A stretch of 64,000 nucleotides of DNA from Cohaesibacter sp. ES.047 (GTDB lineage Bacteria > Pseudomonadota > Alphaproteobacteria > Rhizobiales > Cohaesibacteraceae): positions 4,170,001 to 4,234,000 of the forward strand of contig NZ_LT907844.1 of assembly GCF_900215505.1 (NCBI RefSeq). Reading direction: 5' to 3'. This document shows, piece by piece, positions 53,345 to 63,831 of the stretch. Position 1 is the stretch's first letter. Every line of letters starts with the position of its first letter. The notes beneath the pieces were generated by a model. It ran no database searches. It saw only the letters and a list, made by a program, of their open reading frames with translations, and was not told where the DNA came from. The position numbers and the translations under genes were made by a program.

Positions 53345-53719
53345 TCACGCGAGCAGCTCTTTCATCTTCTGCAGATGATCCATCGTCAGAGGCTTTTCGA
53401 AAAAGGTTCGGACGAAATCATATTGCATGGCTTGCTCTTGATCCTTACCGAGGACTGAGCTGGTCAGCATCGCCACCACGGGGACATGGTGGTCAAAGTC
53501 AGCCTCGTAACGGGCAAGGAATTCGAAGCCGTTCATAATCGGCATGTTGATGTCGAGAATGATCGCATCAGGTGTGGTCTCACGCAGAATTCCAAGCGCT
53601 TCCTGACCATCGTAAGCGGATATCGTTTTGATGGAGGCATCAAATTTGCGGATTGTGTACTGACAAATAAATTGATCGGATTCATCGTCATCAACGATCA
53701 GGATGGTCTGCATCGGCAT
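53345..53719 (-). CDS. Single-domain response regulator
   Basis: The 124-residue stand-alone receiver domain has the acidic pair in LIVDDDESD, the phospho-acceptor Asp in ILDINMPIMNGFEF near residue 56, the Thr of MLTSSV and the Lys of FEKPLT. There is no output domain. The start at 53719 lies inside the 3' end of the kinase gene (29-base overlap); an in-frame TTG at 53776 is rejected. It resembles Rcp1-type regulators, which pair with sensor kinases of the type encoded upstream. Confidence 0.92.
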   Translation of the reverse strand: MPMQTILIVDDDESDQFICQYTIRKFDASIKTISAYDGQEALGILRETTPDAIILDINMPIMNGFEFLARYEADFDHHVPVVAMLTSSVLGKDQEQAMQYDFVRTFFEKPLTMDHLQKMKELLA

Positions 53720-55721
53720 GTTTATCTCCCTTGGGCAGCACAACGACAAACAGGCAGCCCTTTTGTTGGGGTTCAAAGGTCACGGTCCCGCCAAGGGATT
53801 CTGTGCTCTTCTTCATGATGTAGAGTCCCAGTCCGCTGCCGAATGCCTTGTCGGGATGGAACCGCTTGAACATTTCAAAGAGATTGGGTCTGGCTTCAGG
53901 CGGGATGCCAAGTCCATTGTCTGCAAAGGCAATGCGGACCGCCCCTCTTTCGTTGCGGACCGAAATGTTCAGCTCCGACGTCGGCTCTTGCGGGTCCCTG
54001 TACTTGATGGCATTGGATAGCAGATTGCAGACGATCATCTGAAGCTTTATCGGTTTGCTGATGATCCTCAAATCGGGATCGATGTCGACGTGAATCGCCA
54101 TTTCCGAGAATCCCTCCATATGGGACAAATCATCAAGGGCTTCATCGATGACGGCCCGCACCGAGATCGGCTCAAAGCCTTCCACCATCAGACGGGTACG
54201 GGCAACCTCGATAATGTTCTGAATCAGCATGTCCATCCGTCGAAAATTACTCTCGAGGCGAACAAGAGTGTTGGCAAGCTCGCCATACTCACGGTCACGT
54301 AACAGTTCCTTGGCGATGCGGACCAGCCCGATTGACGATGCGATAGGCGAGCGCAGATCATGCGAGGTCCGGTAGGTGAATTCTTCAAGCTCTGCGTTGG
54401 CTTCAAGCAGCTCGACCATCGTCCGCTTGCGGTCGGTTATGTCGCGCACGATACCGGTGTAGATGACCCGGTTTGGCAAATCGATACGAGACACCGCCAG
54501 TTCGAGCGGAAACTCTGTTCCGTCCTTTCTCAAGCCTTCCAGCTCTCGGCCAATTCCGATGATCTTTGCCTCATGGGTGCGGTGGTAGTTGTCGAGGTAA
54601 CTGTCATGCTCGTCACTATAGCGTTTTGGCATCAGCATCTTGATATTCTGACCGATCATTTCGGCGCGCGTGAACCCGAAGATGTCTTTGCAAGCACGGT
54701 TGGCGCTCAGGATGGTACCGCTTGTATCAATCGAGATGATGCCATCGACGGCATTGTCGATTATGGCGGCCAGTTGCGCCTCGCTTTCCGCCAACGACTC
54801 CGCGCTCCGGCCATAGCGCTGCGAATACCAGAAGGCATATCCAGTGAGTCCCAGATAGAGGATGCCGGAAATCAGCACGAGTGATGACAGCGTCTGCTGC
54901 ACGTCTGCGCCGCCGCCGGCTGTAAATCGCAGATTGAGCCGCGCTTCCTCAGCGCTGAACTCAAGGTATGTGATGATCAATACAGCGAGATAGGCCACAA
55001 CGGAAACCGATGAAGCAATCAGCTTGAAATGGCCACGACCACGCTCGGTGCCCAGATAGACCAGCCCCAGACCAAGAACCAGAAATCCGATGCTCGTGTG
55101 CGGCGACATGCGCGCCGGACCGACCCAGTCATGGGCACGGTCAAGGCGAATGACATAGCCAAGAAGCGCAATTATGGCGATGCCGAGGACGCAAAATCCC
55201 AGAGCCAACCGACTGTAATTGGCAAATTGAATGCGGGGGATGCTGATACCGACAGCAGTCAACAAAAAGCAAATTGCTGTATTGGGCGCCATCCTACCCG
55301 GTGCAATAGCCCCGATTGTGACAAACGGTTCAATGAAAAGGGTATCGATGCCAAGAGAAATGCCGCTTGGATATTGGTACAGCGTTAAGCCAGAGATAAG
55401 AGCGACGCATGCGGTCATTGCATAGACCAGCAGGGTAACCCGTTTGACCGCGAGCATGAAGGCTATGCCCAACAGCACAAGGCATAATGCCGTATTGAAT
55501 TGCATCGCTAAAATGATTGGGAAGCTTTGAGCAACCTCTTCAAGCTGCCAAGACCAGATGCCGATGATGATCGTACCGATCACGAGGCATACCAGACCGA
55601 TTCCCATGGCCACGGGGCCTTTTTTCAGGTCTCGATAGGTATGCTCCTCCAAAGCCAAGTGCCTTTCCAGCGAACCATCACGACCAGCAACTGACAGGTT
55701 GGGCAGGTCACGCTCTCGCAA
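53691..55721 (-). CDS. Membrane-bound PAS sensor histidine kinase
   Basis: The 676-residue kinase has an N-terminal membrane region with about eight hydrophobic helices (residues about 38-305) and a PAS domain (AAIIDNAVDGIISIDTSG to IVRDITDRKR, about 318-445). A HisKA-type dimer region carries the phospho-acceptor His in RTSHDLRSPIASS near 460, and the ATPase domain shows NLLSNAIKY, ADNGLGIP and GSGLGLYIMKK. The kinase core is intact. It overlaps the response regulator gene, implying a dedicated phosphorelay. The membrane region resembles MASE-like sensors; the stimulus is unknown. Confidence 0.9.
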   Translation of the reverse strand: MRERDLPNLSVAGRDGSLERHLALEEHTYRDLKKGPVAMGIGLVCLVIGTIIIGIWSWQLEEVAQSFPIILAMQFNTALCLVLLGIAFMLAVKRVTLLVYAMTACVALISGLTLYQYPSGISLGIDTLFIEPFVTIGAIAPGRMAPNTAICFLLTAVGISIPRIQFANYSRLALGFCVLGIAIIALLGYVIRLDRAHDWVGPARMSPHTSIGFLVLGLGLVYLGTERGRGHFKLIASSVSVVAYLAVLIITYLEFSAEEARLNLRFTAGGGADVQQTLSSLVLISGILYLGLTGYAFWYSQRYGRSAESLAESEAQLAAIIDNAVDGIISIDTSGTILSANRACKDIFGFTRAEMIGQNIKMLMPKRYSDEHDSYLDNYHRTHEAKIIGIGRELEGLRKDGTEFPLELAVSRIDLPNRVIYTGIVRDITDRKRTMVELLEANAELEEFTYRTSHDLRSPIASSIGLVRIAKELLRDREYGELANTLVRLESNFRRMDMLIQNIIEVARTRLMVEGFEPISVRAVIDEALDDLSHMEGFSEMAIHVDIDPDLRIISKPIKLQMIVCNLLSNAIKYRDPQEPTSELNISVRNERGAVRIAFADNGLGIPPEARPNLFEMFKRFHPDKAFGSGLGLYIMKKSTESLGGTVTFEPQQKGCLFVVVLPKGDKHADADHPDR

Positions 55722-55902
55722 ATGAGAAAGAGTAGGTCAGCTCGTTACATTGCAACTCTACGTAATTAAGGATGACACATTTATAACTAAACCGCTATGG
55801 CTTAAATTGATTGCATTCTGAAAGGCATGTTTTCGGAGGGTTTGCCTGTCGGTGAGGCGGATGCAGAGCGCGCAGATCGGTTAAGGCAGGTCAACGCAAA
55901 TC

Positions 55903-56814
55903 TCATGCAGTTGCAAGCGCATCGCGATGCTGCCGGACGATACTGCGGCAGAATTCTGCGACAACTTGGATGCGGCGTGACCGTATCAGATCGGACTGGG
56001 TGACGAGCCAGATCGTCTGATCGATACCAAGTTCACCGTCCAGACAAATCAGCCCTTCCCGCCTCGCCAAGAAATGCGGCAGGATCGCAAATCCCACCCC
56101 AGCACGGCAGGCGGCAAGCTGCGTCGCGACGCTTGATGTGCTCAGGACTGGCGCGCGCCCTTGCAAGCGGCTCTCCATCCATTGTGCGGCGGGCAAATGA
56201 GCCTGTGCCTCGCCCCATGTGATAAAGTCATCCGCTTCGAATTTGGCCGCATCCGCGTTGCTCGCCCTCTGCGCCAGATAGCTATCCGAGGCATATAGCC
56301 CGTAGCCTAACGTGCCCAAACTTTGAAGCGACACATGCCCTCGGTCCGGCTTGACCATGCGCAGCGCAAGGTCGGCATCCCTGCGGTGCAGGTTCACCGT
56401 GGCGATATCCGTCACCAGGTCAATTGTCAGTCGTGGATACTTGGCGCGGAAATCGGGCAGTTTGGGTAGGAGCAAACCGGTGGCAAGGTTCTCGGCGGTC
56501 GCCAAGCGGACGCGCCCCGAGACCTCTGGTTTTTCCGCCATCCCGGAAGTCAGGGACCGCGCGGTAGCTTCCATCTCCTCGGCGCGTTCGACCATCGCGG
56601 TGCCGTCTTCTGTCAGGCGATAGCCTGTTTGCTGACGCACGAAAAGTGGCTGTCCGACAGACGCCTCCAGCCGCTCCATGCGGCGCGATACGGTGGCCAG
56701 GCCAAGCCGCAGACGTTTGGCCGCGCCGCTCAAGGTGCCTTCGCGACTGATGGCCAAGAATATGCGTAGATCGTCCCAGACGAGATGACCATCTGTATCG
56801 CGTTTTCCGTTCAC
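55903..56814 (-). CDS. LysR-family regulator
   Basis: The 303-residue regulator has an N-terminal HTH (LRIFLAISREGTLSGAA, then LGLATVSRRMERLEA) and a LysR effector domain (LATAENLATGLLLPKLPDF, HRRDADLALRMVKP). It is divergent from an aldo/keto reductase gene across a 90-base gap and probably controls it. Confidence 0.92.
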   Translation of the reverse strand: MNGKRDTDGHLVWDDLRIFLAISREGTLSGAAKRLRLGLATVSRRMERLEASVGQPLFVRQQTGYRLTEDGTAMVERAEEMEATARSLTSGMAEKPEVSGRVRLATAENLATGLLLPKLPDFRAKYPRLTIDLVTDIATVNLHRRDADLALRMVKPDRGHVSLQSLGTLGYGLYASDSYLAQRASNADAAKFEADDFITWGEAQAHLPAAQWMESRLQGRAPVLSTSSVATQLAACRAGVGFAILPHFLARREGLICLDGELGIDQTIWLVTQSDLIRSRRIQVVAEFCRSIVRQHRDALATA

Positions 56815-56904
56815 GGAAATTAGATCCCCATTTTAGTACCTACCACCCATTTATGGAAAATGGCATATTTCGGGCAAACACACAACCGTTGAAAGGGAAA
56901 AGGG

Positions 56905-57894
<990 letters not shown>

Positions 57895-57977
57895 AGCTGG
57901 CAGGGTCGCAAGCAGGCCATTGGAATGCTTCTCCGGGCGGACATTCGAGGCAGGACTTGGCGAGGCCTGGCCCAGTG

Positions 57978-58037
57978 TTGACCCAAGGTTGGCCCAAGGG
58001 TTGGCCAAGGGTCGGCCAAGGGTCGGCCAAGGGTCGG
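57978..58037. repeat. Short 11-12 bp tandem repeats
   Basis: Five near-identical units follow one another (TTGACCCAAGG, TTGGCCCAAGGG, TTGGCCAAGGG, TCGGCCAAGGG, TCGGCCAAGGG) and a partial TCGG, just past the aldo/keto reductase stop. The last three are 11-mers differing by one base. Confidence 0.85.
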
Positions 58038-58179
58038 AAGTCATCCACCGTCAGGTCAATTGCGTGGTTCAATATAACAAGCATCAGGATCATGGCCGAT
58101 GGATAGCACCATATAGCGATGGCTCAAGAGCTTTTGGCGCGGGCTTTAAAAGTACCAAGCTTGAACCGAAAGCCTCGCC

Positions 58180-59307
58180 TCACCCGTCAAAAGCAAGCAT
58201 GATGAAGGCCACAAACAGCAAGATATGGACGACACCTTGCAACAGATGCGTTTTGCCACTTGAGAAAGTGATGGTGGAGACCGCGAGGATTGTACCAAGC
58301 AAAAGCATATCCGGGCCACTCAGCCCCAATGTCAACTCAAGACCCACGATGTTTGAGAAGATAAGCATGATCGGCACTGAAAGCCCGATCGTCGCCAAAA
58401 CGGACCCTAGAAAAATATTCACCGACAACTGAAGCCTGTTTTGAACCGCAGCTTTGACGCCGCCAATGGCTTCCGGTGCCGCGACCAAAATCGCCATGAC
58501 AACACCCCCGACAATATGTGGAGGGTGAAGTGCCTCGACAATATAGTCGATGGGCACAGCCAATTGCTCAACCAGATAGACCACGGGGAGCATATAGCAG
58601 ATTAGCAACAAGACATGCGGCAGCAACTTTGGCTTTTCACCCGCTTCAATGACTTCATCATCAATAGGCGGTGCGAAATAGGATCGATGTCGCCCGGTCT
58701 GAATCAGGAGAAATGTCGCGAACAATGCAGCGGACATTCCGCCGACCAAAATCTGTTGGCCGGTTGAAAGGGTGGGGCCATCGGTGGTGTGCGTAAGATT
58801 GGGCAGGATCAGGCTGAATGCCGCTAGCGGCACAATTACCCCAAGATAGGCGTTGGCTCCTTGAAGATTGAACGTTTGTTCACGGTGAAAAATAGCCCCG
58901 ACCAACAACGATAGCCCGACCATTCCGCCCAGAACAATCATGACAACGGAATACAGCGTATCACGCACCAATGTCGGGTTGTTCTCTCCGTGCATCATGA
59001 CCGCCGAGATGCTCATCACTTCTATTGCTGTAATCGAGAGCGTGAGGACGAGCGTCCCATAAGGTTCTCCAAGACGCTTGGAGATATGTTCTGCGTGGCG
59101 TACGACGTTGACCGCACAACCAAGCACCATCAGAAACAGAAAGAGAAACAGCCCGACAAGCCAGGCCGTGTTGTCCATTCCACGAAACAAACTGCCAGAC
59201 CAAGCCCAGAAAATGGCGGAGCTTCCCCAGCCAATGCCTAAAAACCATTCTTTTTTCAGGGCATGAAAACTGGCAAAACGCGATTTCGGTCTTTGGAGTT
59301 CGGGCAT
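58180..59307 (-). CDS. Calcium/cation:proton antiporter (CaxA/ChaA type)
   Basis: The 375-residue membrane antiporter has about eleven hydrophobic helices in two inverted halves, each with the acidic alpha motif: LSITAIEVMSISAVMMHGE near residues 92-110 and LVAAPEAIGGVKAAVQNRL near 278-296. It would extrude Ca2+ or Na+/K+ against protons. The start at 59307 has AAAGAG upstream; an ATG at 59343 would add 12 residues. It is followed on the upstream side by an MscS-like gene on the same strand. Confidence 0.88.
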   Translation of the reverse strand: MPELQRPKSRFASFHALKKEWFLGIGWGSSAIFWAWSGSLFRGMDNTAWLVGLFLFLFLMVLGCAVNVVRHAEHISKRLGEPYGTLVLTLSITAIEVMSISAVMMHGENNPTLVRDTLYSVVMIVLGGMVGLSLLVGAIFHREQTFNLQGANAYLGVIVPLAAFSLILPNLTHTTDGPTLSTGQQILVGGMSAALFATFLLIQTGRHRSYFAPPIDDEVIEAGEKPKLLPHVLLLICYMLPVVYLVEQLAVPIDYIVEALHPPHIVGGVVMAILVAAPEAIGGVKAAVQNRLQLSVNIFLGSVLATIGLSVPIMLIFSNIVGLELTLGLSGPDMLLLGTILAVSTITFSSGKTHLLQGVVHILLFVAFIMLAFDG

Positions 59308-59428
59308 AGCAGGCTCTTTCACGTGCGCAATTGCAAGGCACACTCGCCGTCAGCGAGTGTCCCATGCGCCAAGTTTGTAAAGTGTCGGTCGGTGATGCCA
59401 AAGAGACTAGGGAAGCCCCTTGCCCACA

Positions 59429-61138
59429 TCAAGATGCAGCGGCGGTTTCCTGCTGCTTCAAGATTGTAACAATACCCAAAAGAAGTTCCTCTCTTACTTT
59501 GGTAAATCGCTTCTCACTTTTTGTGCTTACATAGGCGCGCACTTGAAGCTTAAGCGCATTGTTCTGAATGTCATTCACGAACACCTGCACTGACTCACAT
59601 TTCACCGGCTCCACGCTCTTCAAATACTCGGAAACGGCCTGAATAACCTGTGAACTATTGGCAGGTTCGATGCTCGGTGCCAGTGTAAATTCGGACGTAA
59701 ACAGATCAGAGCTCCTGCGCGAGAAGTTGATGATGGACATCTTCACAAAGTCCGCGTTCTGAACAGTGACCAAAGTGCGATCCTCAGCACGCACACGGGT
59801 TGAACGAAGCCCGATTGTCTCCACAGTCCCCTTGGTGCTGCCAAACTGGCACAGATCCCCAACCTTAACCGGCTTATCCGCATAGAGAATAATGCCGCCG
59901 ATAAAATTCTCCAAGGTGGGTCGCACCGCCAAAGCGAGGGCTAAGCCGCCAACACCGAGGCTGGCGATGATCCCGTACAGAGGCAACCCCACCCGGGAAG
60001 CGGCCAGCGCCAGTATATAGCCAGCCAAAAGGATCCCAACCACCCGGATACCCAACCGGATCAAGCTGGCATCCAGAGCTTGCGCCTTGATCTTGGGCCG
60101 GGACACCACCGCATACGCCACGGTGTTGGCGGTGGTTATAATCCCCAATGCCAATGCAACGGCTTGCAGGATTATGATGATCAACTCAAGCACAGCTTCG
60201 ACACTACCGGTTAAATTTATGATGTCGTTACAGATTGCACCGTAAGCCCAAAGCATGGCAGCGATCACGAAAGGCACACCAATGCGCCCAGCCGAGCCGC
60301 TAGTGCCAGCCCGCCAATGCGTTTTGCGCAACATCAGGAAAATGAGGGCAGCAAAAATTGCGCTGATCGAAATGAAACCAACCCATTGCCATACAGCCTG
60401 ACCGGCTAGTTCAGATAGCGCCCAATTTGGCAGCTGCATGATGTAGCGATACATCTCGACGGGCAACAAAAGACCTGGGCCAAGAACAAAGCTCTTATAA
60501 AAGTCAACTGAACTGCCGGTTTGTTGTGGCAGCGCTTTTACCAATTCATAGAATTCTGGCAAGCGCTGAACGGTGTCTTCTGAAAAGACAAAATGCGGGT
60601 ATCCATTTGCAGTGGGGTTGTTGACGATGCGGATCTCGGTGCCGGGCAGCGTCCAATCCGCTTGGCCACCACCGTCTCCAGTCCCTTCAGCACCAGGAAC
60701 CTGATCCATGGGCGGAACAGTGATGCGCTCAAGCACTTCTTTGAGCAGAAGGACCGAGTTGATTCCGAGTGTTTGACGGTTTTCCGGCGCAACAAAGGAC
60801 AGGTCAAGTGTCGACGCCGCTTTTTTCATTTTCAGGATAGCGGCGCGTTTGAGCCCCTTAACCTTTGGCGTATCGAAAAAAGCGTCATTGCTCGATGCCG
60901 TATCAATGGCTTCCAGTAGATAGTTTTCCGCGTCTTTGGACAAAGACAAAAAGCTGGTCAAAGTCTGCCGTGGCGATGCCATTGGCAGAGGTGACAAAGG
61001 ACTGCCCGACATTTGGCTTGCAGCGCTGGTTTGGCTGTCTTGAGCCAAAACCGGTTTTGCCATCAACATCGAAAGACAAAGAAGGACTACAAAACTCACC
61101 AAACAAAAAAGTTGGGTCGCTTTTTCTCGATACATCAA
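59429..61138 (-). CDS. MscS-family mechanosensitive channel
   Basis: The 569-residue protein has a signal peptide (ends KPVLAQ), a long periplasmic region to about residue 230, and several helices. It ends with the MscS core: the Gly/Ala-rich pore helix ASLGVGGLALALAVRPTLENFIGGI near residues 399-423, the beta domain VKVGDLCQFGSTKGTVETIGLRSTRVR, and the C-terminal alpha/beta domain. It releases solutes under hypo-osmotic stress. It sits between the cation antiporter and an alpha/beta-hydrolase lipoprotein on the same strand. Confidence 0.9.
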   Translation of the reverse strand: MMYREKATQLFCLVSFVVLLCLSMLMAKPVLAQDSQTSAASQMSGSPLSPLPMASPRQTLTSFLSLSKDAENYLLEAIDTASSNDAFFDTPKVKGLKRAAILKMKKAASTLDLSFVAPENRQTLGINSVLLLKEVLERITVPPMDQVPGAEGTGDGGGQADWTLPGTEIRIVNNPTANGYPHFVFSEDTVQRLPEFYELVKALPQQTGSSVDFYKSFVLGPGLLLPVEMYRYIMQLPNWALSELAGQAVWQWVGFISISAIFAALIFLMLRKTHWRAGTSGSAGRIGVPFVIAAMLWAYGAICNDIINLTGSVEAVLELIIIILQAVALALGIITTANTVAYAVVSRPKIKAQALDASLIRLGIRVVGILLAGYILALAASRVGLPLYGIIASLGVGGLALALAVRPTLENFIGGIILYADKPVKVGDLCQFGSTKGTVETIGLRSTRVRAEDRTLVTVQNADFVKMSIINFSRRSSDLFTSEFTLAPSIEPANSSQVIQAVSEYLKSVEPVKCESVQVFVNDIQNNALKLQVRAYVSTKSEKRFTKVREELLLGIVTILKQQETAAAS

Positions 61139-61201
61139 CTGCCCTCCTAATGGCCCTAGATAACGTCATCTCAATTGGCTTCAGCAAGCTTGTTACTGAA
61201 G

Positions 61202-62425
61202 CTAATGATTTATAATTGCTTCTGTGGTCTTGATCACAAAGGTGAATGGCAAGGTGGCGACATCGACCAACTGATCGGAAAGGCTAGATTGCTCGCCCGA
61301 TCGCGTTATCAGCCCCCTCTGCCCTGATCTGGCAACACCCTTAAGCACGGCCACCAAACGGGGTGACGTGATTACGGTCATATGCTTCAGCCCATCGCCG
61401 CCGGTTGCTTCGGTCACATCCACCACGACAATGCCTTTACGCTTGATCCGCGTCTCATCAATATTGTTGCCGACGCGTTCTTTGTCGCCGGCCAGAAAAG
61501 ACGAAATACGCAAAGCCTGATCTTTCTTGGATACGAAAATCGCGAAAGCTGGTGGCAGCGTCTTGATGGCGGCTAGTTGGCTGTTAAAGACGTCAATATC
61601 GAGATCAGGTGAAATAAGTATGACCGTGCGCAGCTTTTTGGGCAAATGGCCATGGTTGGACCGAGCCATCTGGCGCAAGGTTTCCATCAGCAATTCTGTG
61701 CCAAGAGAATGCGCCACCAAGGTAACCTCTTGCGCATCAGACTGCGCAAGAGCCGTGACCACGGCTTCCAACTGATCGCGAGACGATTTTATACTGTCTC
61801 GATCATACATATACAGCTCAGGAATACCCGCAGACGGCCAGCTGAACAGGGTCATCGGTGCCTTTATTTCAAAGTCATGCTTCATCTGTGCGGTACGATA
61901 CAAGGCAGCCGAAAAACTGGTGTTATATCCATGCACAAAAAGCATGGCTTCCTTCTTCCCATCGATGGAACGGACTGACGGGTTTTTGAATTTTTCGTTC
62001 ACTTGTCGCTTGAGGCCCTTGAGGCCATCAATTGATTGATCCGAAACCACAGCAAAATTTCGCGCAAGATCAGGGGCACCTTTCGGCCATTCAATCTGTC
62101 CCACTTTGTGGTTGGGAGGAATGGAGACTGAGTATTTCGAGAATTCCAGTTTGTCACTTCGCTCCGCGCTGAAATCACCCTTGCCGCTTGGTTTGCGGCT
62201 TGTCGCCACGAGAATGGTTTCAGTTTCAATGGCAGCCAGAGTTGCTGAGGAGGCCTTGGTCGGATCGGCAAATTGGACGCTCTTGGGCGATGCACAGCCA
62301 GCGAGCACGGCGCATAAACACAGCATCATCAGCCAAGCCGTGGATGCTTTTCTCCAGATCACCTCAGAGGCTTGTGGACCCTCCAAGCACACGGTGCAAA
62401 CTGAAACACGCTCTTCAATCATCAA
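61202..62425 (-). CDS. DUF900-type alpha/beta hydrolase lipoprotein
   Basis: The 407-residue protein carries a lipobox LCAVLAGC, with the Cys near residue 45, preceded by a longer than usual N-terminus; a start at a later codon such as the internal GTG or ATG is possible. The hydrolase part includes AMLFVHGYNTSFSAALYRTAQ, LFSWPSAG, the nucleophile elbow VTLVAHSLGTELLMETL, and a late Asp/His region. DUF900 proteins are membrane-anchored esterase-like hydrolases of unknown substrate. It may be co-transcribed with the MscS-like gene, 63 bases downstream. Confidence 0.85.
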   Translation of the reverse strand: MMIEERVSVCTVCLEGPQASEVIWRKASTAWLMMLCLCAVLAGCASPKSVQFADPTKASSATLAAIETETILVATSRKPSGKGDFSAERSDKLEFSKYSVSIPPNHKVGQIEWPKGAPDLARNFAVVSDQSIDGLKGLKRQVNEKFKNPSVRSIDGKKEAMLFVHGYNTSFSAALYRTAQMKHDFEIKAPMTLFSWPSAGIPELYMYDRDSIKSSRDQLEAVVTALAQSDAQEVTLVAHSLGTELLMETLRQMARSNHGHLPKKLRTVILISPDLDIDVFNSQLAAIKTLPPAFAIFVSKKDQALRISSFLAGDKERVGNNIDETRIKRKGIVVVDVTEATGGDGLKHMTVITSPRLVAVLKGVARSGQRGLITRSGEQSSLSDQLVDVATLPFTFVIKTTEAIINH

Positions 62426-62828
62426 AGTAAGGATCCGGTTGAACTATGGCGTCATCGAAATCGTCTTCATTCATTCGATGGTTTTCTAAACCAAAACCTT
62501 TAAATTTCCCTTTTCTATCAAAGAGTAACTAATATAAATGGCCCGAAGTTATGCAAAAGTAGTGTGTCACTACCAGTCTGGTGCTGGAGACCTTTGCCTG
62601 TGCGAGGGCCCCAAAAATCGCGGTCCATTGCTGCCGGATGAGCCACGATGGGCTTGCGCTGCGGCTGCGCCAGCAGTCGTATTTGGATGGTCTTGCACGC
62701 GATATTTCTAATGGCATGAAGAGACAAAGCTCGATGCGGCGGTGACGTAAATGCATGACTTTCCTGTTGACAGATCGATATATGAACACATATACATATG
62801 TTGTATCCAAAAGAGGCGAAGTATTCCA
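62426..62828. promoter_or_regulatory. Divergent region with the metal-efflux promoter
   Basis: No gene is seen in 62426-62750. A good sigma-70 promoter for the efflux gene is TTGACA (62767-62772), an 18-base spacer, and TATACA (62791-62796). An imperfect inverted repeat, ATATGAACA with TATGTTGTAT (about 62780-62806), overlaps it and resembles an ArsR/SmtB operator. Confidence 0.5.
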
Positions 62829-63818
62829 ATGACTGGTTCCCCACATAATCACAGCGCAGATACCGGACATGTCCATAGTCATGATCACGGCCATTCTCAT
62901 GTGCCCGCTGTAACTAAGGACAATGAACACAATATCCTTGTGTCCTTCCTGGTCATTTTGTCCTTCATGGTGGTCGAGGCTGTGGGGGGGATTCTTTCCG
63001 GCTCCCTCGCTCTTTTGGCGGATGCAGGACATATGCTGACCGATGCAATCGCGCTTGGTCTGGCGTATCTGGCTTTCAGACTGGGGCGTAGAAAGCCGGA
63101 CGCAAAGCGCACATTCGGTTACGCACGGTTTGAGGTTGTTGCCGGACTTGTCAATGCGGTCACGCTCTTTGGTATTGTGGGCTGGATCATTTACGAAGCC
63201 ATTGGGCGGTTTGGGGCACCGCAGCCGGTGATGGCAGCGCCAATGCTCATCGTTGCCATAATCGGGATGATCGTGAACCTGTTCGTGCTGTGGTATCTGA
63301 CCCGGGGCGATACCGAGCATGTGAATATCAAAGGCGCAGTGTTGCATGTGATGGGGGATTTGCTTGGCTCTGTCGGGGCAATTCTTGCTGCGATTGTCAT
63401 CTGGCTGACCGGTTGGACCCCGATTGATCCGATCCTGTCGGTCTTTGTTGCGATGCTGATCCTGCGTAGTGCCTGGGGACTTCTCAAAAATACCCTGCAT
63501 ATTCTGTTCGAAGGCGCACCCGCCAATGTAAATTCGGATATGGTCATCCAGCATATCCAGGATAATGTGCCGGATGTCGCGAGTGTCCACCACGTCCACG
63601 TTTGGTCGCTGACCTCGGGCCGCGTCCTCGCAACGCTTCAGGTACAACCCACGGCGCAGGCAGATATTCGCGCCCTGATCAAGCAAGTGGAACATGAACT
63701 GGAAACGAAATTCAATATCGAGCATTCGACCATCGGGCTTGACTTGGAAGGCGACGCGAGCTGTAGCCTTGAAAATCCTCCCCAGTTGAACGCGGCGCAT
63801 ATCGGCCACAACCACTAA
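62829..63818 (+). CDS. Cation diffusion facilitator (CzcD/ZitB-type) metal efflux protein
   Basis: The 329-residue membrane transporter has a His-rich N-terminus (HNHSADTGHVHSHDHGHSH), six helices, and the zinc-site motifs LALLADAGHMLTDAIALG (helix II) and AVLHVMGDLLGSVGAIL (helix V). The C-terminal cytoplasmic domain includes VASVHHVHVWSLTSGR. It exports Zn2+ or related divalent metals in exchange for protons. The start ATG 62829 follows GAGGCGAAG. An ArsR-family regulator begins 13 bases later, completing a typical metal-resistance pair. Confidence 0.93.
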   Translation: MTGSPHNHSADTGHVHSHDHGHSHVPAVTKDNEHNILVSFLVILSFMVVEAVGGILSGSLALLADAGHMLTDAIALGLAYLAFRLGRRKPDAKRTFGYARFEVVAGLVNAVTLFGIVGWIIYEAIGRFGAPQPVMAAPMLIVAIIGMIVNLFVLWYLTRGDTEHVNIKGAVLHVMGDLLGSVGAILAAIVIWLTGWTPIDPILSVFVAMLILRSAWGLLKNTLHILFEGAPANVNSDMVIQHIQDNVPDVASVHHVHVWSLTSGRVLATLQVQPTAQADIRALIKQVEHELETKFNIEHSTIGLDLEGDASCSLENPPQLNAAHIGHNH

Positions 63819-63831
63819 ATGAGCGAAAACC

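Noticed and set aside
57978-58037. Repeat array considered as CRISPR
   Set aside because: The units are 11-12 bases and directly adjacent with no spacers, and no cas genes are nearby.
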